NCBI GenBank assembly: GCA_010015675.1
Contig: ML977015.1
Coordinates: forward strand, 207,450 to 271,449
Length of the DNA: 64,000 bases
Direction: 5' to 3'
From: Byssothecium circinans
Taxonomy: Eukaryota; Ascomycota; Dothideomycetes; Pleosporales; Massarinaceae
Below, in pieces: positions 56,173 through 64,000 of this stretch. Under the pieces are notes generated by a model. It made no database searches, was not told the origin of the DNA, and worked only from the letters and a program-made list of their open reading frames with translations. How positions within the stretch are numbered: the stretch's first letter is position 1; the number at the start of each line of letters is the position of its first letter. The position numbers and the translations under genes were made by a program.

Positions 56173-56675
56173 CTCGCTCTTTCCCTCCCTTTTCTCCCTG
56201 GACGGTTCAGGCGAAAAGTCTCGAAAACTTTACTGGATCGGATCTCTGGGACTGTCTACTTTCCTCACGAGTCACTTTGTCTCTACTCTTCTACTTCCTG
56301 TAACGACTTCATGTACAACCTGTTTTCCTTGGCTGGACCTTCCTTCGTTCTAATACCCCTCTCTTATGTTTCTCCTTTTGAATCACTGCTCCTTGTCAAT
56401 GATACCCCCAAAGACATGTATCACCACTCTATGTAACATCACCCGGGGAGGCCTTCATTGTATCAAATGCCGTCCACGACTCTGACAAACGACTTCTTGG
56501 CTTGGAACGGCGCCACGCCAAAACTTGGCATCTGGGTCATCATCACCATGTATCACTTTTAATGAATAATAACGGCTTCTCACTATCGAAAGAATCCATG
56601 ATGCTGTTCGAATTGAAATTACATATGCTATCGCTCACAAATAATGTCTATATCTACACCTAATAATCATCACGA
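56173..56675. other. Intergenic between convergent genes
   Basis: 3' ends of the hypothetical gene and of SAC1. No gene seen. Confidence 0.4.
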
Positions 56676-58904
56676 CTACTCCAGTCTCTTCTTGCCTTCC
56701 TCCAGACCCAGCAACCTCGCATCGCTCTTTCCACGCTCGTGCTTGGTGCCTACAAGCGATCCAACAACTGGATTGAGCGAGACGTTGTTGAGAGCCTGCT
56801 GATAGGATTCGATGGCATGAGGGGGTCGGTTGAGCTTCGGCCAGTTGACCTGTAATGACGGATCAGCAATCTCGTTAAAGAAGGCGAGGTAGTTGGGCAA
56901 GAAATACTCACATATAATGTCCCGTTAGCCCTGATGAAGTTGAAACAAGCAGCAGCAACGCCCAAAAAGACAAACATGAGCAGTCTCAATGGCCATACAG
57001 TCGCGTCTGGTGCTCGGCGGGTGAAGCTGCCCACGAAGATGAAGAAGATGCTGGCAGCGAGAATATAAGGTATTGATTGAATGAAGACGGGGCGTCGGTC
57101 GGCAAAGAGAAGCTGGCTACCAATACCAGAGTCGGATGGCAGATATGTTCCTAGGAATAGATCGAACGCATCTTGACGCGGTCCATCACCAAAGTTGTTG
57201 AGGAAGTAGCGAGAGATGGAATTGTTGAGGTCTTGTAGAGCTCCCTGTTTGGTGCGGATACCGAGACGCGTGAAGTCGGTCTTGAGTGCACCGGTCCCGG
57301 AGTAGGACTTGGAGACGACATCGGCATTGTCAGCCCACACGTTGCGGAACAAGAACTCGAAGGCCTGGTCGTCCTCTGCATTCTCACCTTCGTGTAAGAA
57401 ACCGAGATCGATGAGCATGCGTGAGAGGATGTAGCGACCCAGCATGCTCTGCACGACGTTGGTGCGGTCTAGACAGTCCATGCAATTGGTTCGCACAACA
57501 GCAGTCTGGTGCCGCCGCACCTCTACTCGTCCGCTGTCGCCTGGCATATCCACGCTGCGGAAGTAGCCGTGCTTTAGCATATGTGGCTCGAGCTGGTTCA
57601 TCAGAAGCTTCGCGCGATCCCATCGCAGACCCTTGGTCTCGTTGTGGAAATCGAAGTAGACATAGTGGATACGATCGAACGACGTCTTGGCCTGTTGCGG
57701 CTCGATGATGTGAAATTTCTCATCTGTAATGTGGTCGCCCTCCACATTCTCCACGGGAGAGTTGACGAGGTATTCGACCATCTGCTCGTACGCCTCCTTG
57801 ACATTCTTCTCGCGTCCTTTCTGTTTCACGAGGTTGACGAGCCAGTTGTCGCCATACAAGCGGATTTGCTCAGCGAAATGCTTCTTTGCCGCGGGAATGG
57901 CGCTTTCGACTCCGCGTACCTGGAGCTTCGGCGTGTACTTGAGCGTGTTGATCTCAGCCCAGTAGACGGGAACGCTGCCTCTGGTCTGGACGTAGGCGAG
58001 CACCTGCGCCTCTTTTCCAGCACCACCCCCAGCTGCACCGTTCTGGGTTGAGCCATATCCGCCTAGTCCACCTGATGCGTGATCGTTGATTATTATTGTC
58101 TGCTCCGTCTCGTTGAAGTTGGAAACATTGCCGTTCTCGTCGATACCGCGGGAAAAGTATCGCGTGCCGGCCTTGAGGCGCGATCTCCGAGTAATTAGGA
58201 TGAAGGTCAACGGGTTGCCCTTGATAGACGTGTTCTTGATCTCCATCATGCCGTACATGACGGGCAAGATGTACCCGTCTACGTCCGGCTGCTGCCCGCT
58301 CGGATGTCTGTGTCCATAGCCCGTATTCAAGCCACCGCGGAAATCTATCAGGTCACTCTGCACGAAGCGATTCCAGAAGAAGCGGTCATCCGCCCTCTTC
58401 CACAGGGGCACAGACGGGTCGGAATGGGCTTGGCGCTGAAAGGTGTTGGTGATGTCGAACGAGTAGGAGAAATATAGCGGCGACGTCTTCAGTAGAGCCT
58501 TGAGTAAGCCGAGATAACTGTCTTCGTCGGCGTCGTGCAGCGGACGCTCTCGCAATGGCAGGAATTCGGTCGAGATAACTCTGTATATCATATGGCCCTT
58601 TACCCTACCCATCGGCTGTGCCTTTGTTATTACAATTATATATTTATCTTCGCATGCTCATCAGCTTCGCTTTCGCAGCAGTACTGTGGGATGTCTGACC
58701 TAGCCGCAGCTTGATAATTCCCAGTATGCCAGCGATGCTAGACACACGCTTCGAGCCCAGCAGCTTGCCATCGTGCAGTCGGATGTCACCGCCCGGGCGA
58801 TCTACTACCAACGTTGGGGCGGAGGGTGAGGATGGCGATGAGAAGGCGTAGTGTGACGGCGACGAGTGGACATTGATATCGCGGAATGGGAGAACGGCGG
58901 CCAT
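56676..58904 (-). CDS. SAC1: Phosphoinositide 4-phosphatase SAC1
   Basis: The model is complement(join(56676..56849, 56912..58647, 58700..58904)), 704 aa. Exon 1 encodes MAAVLPFRDINVHSSPSHYA through RVSSIAGILGIIKLRL and splices in phase 1 to DKYIIVITKAQPMGRVKGHM. The catalytic CX5R(T) motif is RTNCMDCLDRTNVVQ near residue 457. Other SAC motifs are RFFWNRFVQSDL, RSRLKAGTRYFSRGIDENGN and VYFDFHNETKGLRWDRAKLL. Two membrane helices lie near the C-terminus (IPYILAASIFFIFVGSF, LRLLMFVFLGVAAACF) with the last exon supplying a cytosolic tail. It removes the 4-phosphate of PtdIns4P at the ER and Golgi. At 704 aa it exceeds yeast Sac1 (623 aa), mainly through the N-terminus and tail. The exon 1 donor is GTCAGA, weaker than usual, but the family sequence requires it. 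Confidence 0.95.
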
Positions 58905-59271
58905 GTCGATTGGGTGAATGGCTGCGAGCTGAAGTTGTAGCAGGAGTTGCAGGAGTTGCAGGAGTAGCAGGAGTAGCAGGAGTTGCAGGGGGATCGGGGC
59001 TGGAGTAAGCGCAAGAGTGTTCACTGTTAACTGTCATCAAGCAAACGCCCGCCATGACGAAACGGCGCCCGGGCCAGGCAGGACCGCCAAGAGCTTCCTT
59101 CCTTCACACCCATGATCAGGCCCGACCTTTCATTCACCACCCACCCAAAACGCCCCCCACCACCGACTTCTTCGGTCTCGCACTACCGCCACTCCTACAT
59201 CCTCTCACCAGAGCTCCCTAACCTCGACCCCACATCCCTCTCCCGATAGCCGCGTGTCTCCATACACCGAC
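58905..59271. promoter_or_regulatory. Shared upstream region of SAC1 and RAB5
   Basis: The divergent start codons are 367 bp apart. The SAC1 side carries a short 9-bp repeat. The RAB5 side is pyrimidine/CA-rich. No individual site was assigned. Confidence 0.5.
58937..58989. repeat. 9-bp tandem repeat in the SAC1 5' leader
   Basis: About six copies of agttgcagg/agtagcagg lie 33 bp upstream of the SAC1 start codon. On the minus strand it reads Leu/Gln codons in frame with SAC1, but no in-frame ATG precedes it, so it is probably untranslated. Confidence 0.8.
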
Positions 59272-60092
59272 ATGTCTGCAAGAGTACAGCAGGGCGGACG
59301 GCCCGGAGGCTCCAGGTTCGCTCAGTTCAAGCTAGTGCTACTCGGTATGCCTCTTTTTCCTTCTTTATTCCCGCGGATATACTATGCCAGTCACTAACGC
59401 ACGCAGGTGAATCGGCGGTCGGAAAGGTGGGCGTTGCTATCAAGGCAGCCATGATAGAGCTAACATGGCCCAGTCCTCGCTCGTACTGCGCTTTGTCAAA
59501 GACCAATTTGACGATTACCGGGAATCGACCATCGGCGCTGCCTTCCTGACCCAGACCATCGCCCTCGACGAATCCACAACCGTCAAGTTCGAGATCTGGG
59601 ATACCGCTGGCCAGGAGCGATACAAGTCGCTCGCGCCCATGTACTACCGAAACGCCAACTGCGCCGTTGTCGTATATGACATCACACAAGCTGTAGGTTG
59701 CCATTCTACATGGTCCAGGGTGTCGGACTAACAAGGTATAGTCGTCTCTAGACAAGGCGAAAGCGTGGGTAAAGGAACTCCAACGCCAGGCCAACGAGAA
59801 CATCATCATTGCACTTGCCGGAAACAAGCTCGATCTAGTCACAGAGTCCCCCGATAAGCGTGCTATCTCGACCGCCGACGCCGAACAATACGCCAAAGAG
59901 GCCGGTCTGCTCTTCTTCGAGACTTCCGCAAAGACGAGCGAGAACGTCCGGGAACTTTTTAGCGCCATCGCAAAGAAGCTGCCTCTCGACCAGGGCGGCC
60001 CTCGAAACCTAAGGGCAGGCCAACAACGACCGGGCGTGAACCTACGGCCAGACCCCAGCCAGACTCAGGGACCTGGAGGCTGCAACTGCTAG
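59272..60092 (+). CDS. Rab5-family small GTPase (Ypt5/Vps21-like)
   Basis: Four exons: join(59272..59344, 59407..59426, 59474..59692, 59742..60092), 220 aa. One exon is only 20 nt. G motifs are complete: GESAVGKS (P loop, split over two introns), [14 protein letters not shown] (switch I and Rab5 effector region), [20 protein letters not shown] (switch II), GNKLDL and ETSAKT. The C-terminus ends GGCNC, a CXC double geranylgeranylation signal. AAFLTQT and the YYRNAN switch II sequence are typical of Rab5 rather than other Rabs. It controls early endosome fusion and vacuolar sorting. Introns are 62, 47 and 49 nt with CTAAC-type branch sites. Confidence 0.94.
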
Positions 60093-60441
60093 ACTCTGAC
60101 GTCTTAGCGAACACCTGCGGACTGAAGAGCGAGCGCAACGGCGAGTGCGCCTATCTTGAACTACAGTTTGGTGACCAGTATCTTTTCTTGTTTCTGCCGA
60201 ACTTCCTTTTTCAGGGCATATCTGGGGTTTGGAGTACGTGTGGCTTGTCACCTTTGCACCTTTAAGAGATGAAGAGGGACCGAGGCTACTCGAGTAACGG
60301 AATACATTTTAATGATTCCCGCATTTTTACTTGTCGTCATTTCTTGTCTATCTAGGGTCAATCATTCCATCTATATCCATTTTGTATTCAAGTCAGACAC
60401 TATCCAGCCTTTGCTGATCCCTATGACGGAAAAACGCTTTT
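60093..60441. other. Intergenic between convergent genes
   Basis: 3' ends of RAB5 and the small secreted protein gene. No gene seen. Confidence 0.4.
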
Positions 60442-60939
60442 TCACCCGGCGATCATGGTGACGGCAAATGGCCACTCCTCCATTCTGGAGTAGAATGTCC
60501 AATCCTCTCCACTAGTTTGATTCCCACCTTCAGCCCAATTCGTACTCTGTGGCGCTGTCCCCGTTACTCTCTGTCCGCTACCATACATCAGTACCCCTCT
60601 CCCACAACATAAAACTCGCTGCTCAACTCACCTCGGCAGACTAAAAGTCCTCCGCAGCGTAATCTCCGACTCACTCAACTTGAACATCAACCTCATCTTA
60701 GCATCGCATGCCATGAACTTGTCGCGGTAAATCGGGTGCTCGATCTTGCAGTCGAGAATCACCATGTTGGATTCGAGGGGTCCGGCGTCTTGGAAGGTGA
60801 AGCTGGCTCGTGACCAGTTGGGTGTAGTTAGGGCGGCGAAGTTTGAGATTGTCCAGGTCGGGGGGTTGGGGAGGGTAGCGGGGTGAGCGAAGGTGAGCGG
60901 GAGGAGGGTGGCGAGGAGGGGGAGGAGGAGGAGGATCAT
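60442..60939 (-). CDS. Small secreted protein (144 aa)
   Basis: The model is complement(join(60442..60568, 60632..60939)). The intron has donor GTGAGT and acceptor ACAGAG in phase 2 (SLP-R-VTGTAPQ). ATG 60939 is chosen because a signal peptide follows at once (MILLLLPLLATLLPLTFA). The mature part starts HPATLPNPPTWTISNFAALT and has two Cys (VILDCKIEHPI, FMACDAKM) and sequons NWS and NQT. The W-x-I-x-N-F opening occurs in fungal small secreted proteins of unknown function, some of them effector candidates. No enzyme motif is present. A TATA box lies about 115 bp upstream. Confidence 0.65.
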
Positions 60940-61938
60940 TTTGGGGAAGTTTGGAGTGTGGATTTTGGGGAGTAGTAGCTGAGCGAAGAAGTGAAAATTA
61001 GGGAAATTGTCGGCGTGGACAAACGGGGGTGGAAGAAGTTGTCGCATCGGGGGTATATATATTATGGGAATTGGATAGGATGTTGATTACACATGGGTGA
61101 ACGGTGAACGTTGAGTGTTGAGCGGTTCAGATTTTGCCAACGTGCGATGGAACCATGGTACAGAGGAGGTTGTTGGCTGGGTGGGTGTTTGCCGTGCCGT
61201 TGCATTGGGAAATGGATAGATGTGGATAGATGGGAGGATGGATGGTTCGCAGTCGGTAGGTCGCAGACACAAACATGAATGAGTGGTACAGCTGATGCAT
61301 GCAGAGCTTGTTGCTTGATGAGATCTTTTCGATATTCAAGCAGCTTAGTTTGCTGTCGGGTCGAAAGAGGTGGTTGTACAAGAGAGCACGGGCAACGTTT
61401 GAAGAGCTCAGCTAGCTTAAGACATCGTCGGGATTTGCCGTATTGCAAGTAGATGGTGTGAACGTTGTGCATGTAACGCAGCGCAAGGTAGGGCGAACGC
61501 ACGCGAGAAACATGTTTCTGTGCTTGTCGTACATGGACGTGGAGGACGTGATACGTAAGTTGTGTATTGTAACCCGACGGACAATCGTCGATGGTCATGC
61601 GAAATGTTATGGGGATATAGGAAGTAAGGAAAGCTTGGACGATCTGTGGTGTTCTTGACAAGTATTGGGGTGATGGGGGTAATGATGGCGGGTAAAGTTG
61701 TCCATCACCGTTGCACGGAGTTCATCGGCACTTGTGATTCTTTTCCTGGCAAACTTTCTGGGAGGGACTGCAAACAAGAGCGTTGGAGTATTTCGCACAT
61801 CTGACCCATTGTCGGAAGTCGCTAAGGAACATGAAAATCCATTCATTCTGAATTCCTTTTGACGTATTCTCTCGAACGTTGGCCATCTAGCTTGCGATGG
61901 CCACCTGTACTTCGCAAACCCACAAGCAAAGCCGTGAC
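60940..61938. other. Intergenic, no supported gene
   Basis: A long minus-strand frame (61062-61661) has no ATG at its start and no protein-like features; it overlaps the secreted-protein promoter. Nothing else is recognised. Confidence 0.45.
61054..61061 (-). promoter_or_regulatory. TATA box of the small secreted protein gene
   Basis: TATATATA lies about 115 bp upstream of ATG 60939 on the minus strand. Confidence 0.4.
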
Positions 61939-63754
61939 TCAGAAAGTCATTGCACCATTGAGAAATGGACCGTTCACATTCACAGCCATGTCACAAGCCC
62001 AATTGACATCGAAGTCGAAATTGAAATCGAGAGCATCAAGCGGTAAAACCGGCGCCTCTCCCGGGATCCGAATCTCCTCCTCTTCCAACGACAAGATCTC
62101 TTTAGCAATAACACCCATACTCTCATATTCATGCAAACCCGCCGGCCAAAACTCACCCAGCATCTTCAGAACACCCATATTGAGACGAATCTTGTCGCGC
62201 TCGAGCGAGAGCCTGGGCTCCTGGAATACGTAGCGGCAAGCTGAAAGGTGTGCGATTGTCATATTCGCTATCATACAAATGATGAAGGGCGTGTGCGTCG
62301 TGAAGCGAGTAGGTAACGTCAAGAGGTTGTTGAGTTTGTCGACAGCGAAAAGAACTTTTGCGGTGTGGATATGTGCTTCGTCTTTGATTGTTTTGTTGGC
62401 CTCTGGTGGGGGTGGTGGCGCGCATGGAGAGACGGATTCAACGGCGCTGTATAGTAGACTGGATAATTGGCGGTGCAGGTCGACAACGTAGGTGTGCATC
62501 AGAATCATGGCTTTGAAAACCAGTTCATCGACGCTTCCGTCATCGCGGAGTATTCTCTTTTTGGAAACTGGGAGTAGCGCGCACCAAGCTGTCATCATTG
62601 TGTCGGCATTAGCGCAGATGTCTTTGGTGTTTTCGAGATCTTCTATTCGCCTCGTTGCGAGGATTCTACTGATGCCCTGGGTGAAACCGATTAGGTGAGC
62701 GAAAGATGAGAAGTCGATGTTGGAGAATTCGCGAATATTGTACTGCTTGAGTGTGGTGGGTGTCGGTATTTCCTGACAAACGGTCAGCTATACAGTTTGA
62801 TGTCCTTAGAGAGAATATATTTACCCCTTGCTCATACAATAGCTCTTCGCAAGGGAGCTCTGTAGTAATTGGGAACTTTGTTGAGAGGCCTTTGTAAGTA
62901 TGAGAAGATCCAGAAATGTGCACATCGGTAACGTGAAGTTGCCACCATGTTCGTCTCCAGCTCTCCTCCAATACTGGATCTCCAAGGCCGTACTGCGAAG
63001 CGAACTCTCTCCTTTGCATACCCAGTACAAACGCCGCGTTTATTGCTTCGTCTAGCAATTTTCGACCACGTTCGGGTTCGTTGCACCAATACACCGCGAT
63101 AGAATATAGCATAAGAGCCTGGACGTAATAGGGATTTGGCAGCCCTGAATGGCACTGTCCTGACTGCATCGCAAGCGATGCTGCAGCATGCAATGGTGCA
63201 GATTCAACAGTGTGCGTGAAGACCGAGCCGATGTATAGAAGGACTGGAAGCAGAAATTCTGCGATTGCTGGTTCAGCGCCCATGCGGGACTGAAGAGTCC
63301 ATCGAGGTAGGACGCACGGATGCGACACGTGAAAGTACGTATAGTATTGTGTCAGCAGCTGATCGACTTGGCTCTTCATCAGATGGGTGCCATTTGGGAG
63401 TTGCATTTCAGACTGTGTTTGAGTCTCCAGACTTTCGCACAGGCTTTGCGTAGATCCAGCTCCGGTCGACTGGCTTGAACTGCTGTTGACCGTCGTCCCA
63501 GCGACATCAATCCATGGCGTCGGTTCGCCTGACGGATGGGTTTCTGGAAGTGATTGTATGGATGTGGCGATTGGGCGACGAGGGCGTCCTCCGCGGCGCG
63601 ACTTCTGGTATTCGCATTGCTTTTCATCCATCCGACACCGGTTGCAGGCTGGTTGTGTCGCGTCGCAACGCACCTTTCTTGCGCGACATTGGATACAAGC
63701 CAGCGCAACGCGCCGAATCGAATGCTTCGTTTGAGTAACGGCGAAATCCTCCAT
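61939..63754 (-). CDS. Zn2Cys6 fungal transcription factor
   Basis: The model is complement(join(61939..62772, 62825..63754)), 587 aa. ATG 63754 (MEDFAVTQTKHSIRRVALAC) places the zinc cluster at the N-terminus: CIQCRARKVRC...CNRCRMDEKQC, residues 20-48, followed by a basic RRGGRPRRP linker. The middle homology region is recognisable: QVDQLLTQYYTYFHVSHPCV, RGRKLLDEAINAAFVLGMQR, SWRRTWWQLHVTDVHISGSS and FPITTELPCEELLYEQG, with the intron here in phase 0 and EIPTPTTLKQYNIREFSNID after it. It is nuclear and binds CGG-type half sites. Targets cannot be inferred, and no metabolic cluster adjoins it inside this window. Confidence 0.9.
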
Positions 63755-64000
63755 TGTTTGAAGATATGAACAACTGTGATCTGTGAGGCTTACACTTCGT
63801 CTTATAGAGCACCGTGCCGTCGTGGACTCGGCATCTCGCCGAGACCGCACTGCAGCGGCAGATGGATGGAAACTGGTACCATGGTACTGGGGTGAGGATT
63901 AGTCACGCCAAGGCTCCCTGTTCGGCTTTTTCGACATCTCCGAGGAGAGCGAGATGAGGCCGGAGCATTGTTGAGCTTGTGCAATCTTTGCGATTCTGGC
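63755..64000. other. Upstream region of the transcription factor gene
   Basis: The window ends in the promoter side of the minus-strand regulator. No further gene can be supported. Confidence 0.4.

Noticed and set aside
58905..59024. N-terminal Leu/Gln-rich extension of SAC1
   Set aside because: The frame is open because of the 9-bp repeat, but there is no in-frame ATG and the family starts at MAAVLPF.
61062..61661. 199-codon minus-strand open frame
   Set aside because: No ATG at its start, His/Pro/Ser-biased composition without domains, and it overlaps the promoter of the secreted-protein gene.

Overview
The window is nuclear DNA of a filamentous ascomycete (Pezizomycotina, most likely a Dothideomycete). 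This is inferred from short 43-100 nt introns with GTAAGT-type donors and CTAAC/CTGAC branch sites, and from the gene content: a fungal Git3-type receptor, an AA9 polysaccharide monooxygenase, a Zn2Cys6 regulator, a WSC-domain protein and a fungal CENP-U/Ame1-like protein. No bacterial operons, IS elements, CRISPR arrays, rRNA or convincing tRNA genes were seen. Exon boundaries were worked out by hand from splice signals, frame continuity and family resemblance.

Layout. 1-13.3 kb is gene-poor: a frameshifted zinc-finger remnant (1535-2441), a hairpin-like MITE candidate (4621-4758), an orphan coiled-coil protein (5577-7028) and a seven-helix receptor (7701-9144). 13.3-25.1 kb is dense housekeeping: divergent RPL21/RPS9, a PLP aminotransferase, an ADP1-like ABCG transporter, mitochondrial succinate-semialdehyde dehydrogenase and COX10. 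26.2-30 kb holds a secreted AA9 enzyme and an MFS exporter. 30.1-38 kb is the decaying part: a large gene with a STAND-type N-terminal domain carries two in-frame nonsense codons, an 11-bp minisatellite with an assembly gap lies just upstream of it, an intact amino-acid permease follows, then a broken NmrA-like gene. 38-43.4 kb has an F-box-like hypothetical gene and a divergent pair (Ame1/CENP-U-like and a twin CX9C protein). 43.7-52.3 kb has two tandem small membrane-protein paralogues, a Cys/His-rich protein, a WSC gene built from phase-0 modular acidic exons, and two hypotheticals. 52.8-60.1 kb is cell-biology housekeeping: MIC60, a hypothetical, and divergent SAC1/RAB5. The end holds a small secreted protein and a Zn2Cys6 transcription factor.

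There is no single obvious operon-like system. Mitochondrial genes recur (SSADH, COX10, MIC60, perhaps the CX9C protein), SAC1 and RAB5 share a promoter region and both act on endomembranes, and AA9, the MFS exporter, the permease and the small secreted protein look like niche functions. The best candidates for something undescribed are the modular acidic-exon WSC gene, the tandem LPxY membrane-protein pair, and the nonsense-mutated STAND-like gene beside its minisatellite.
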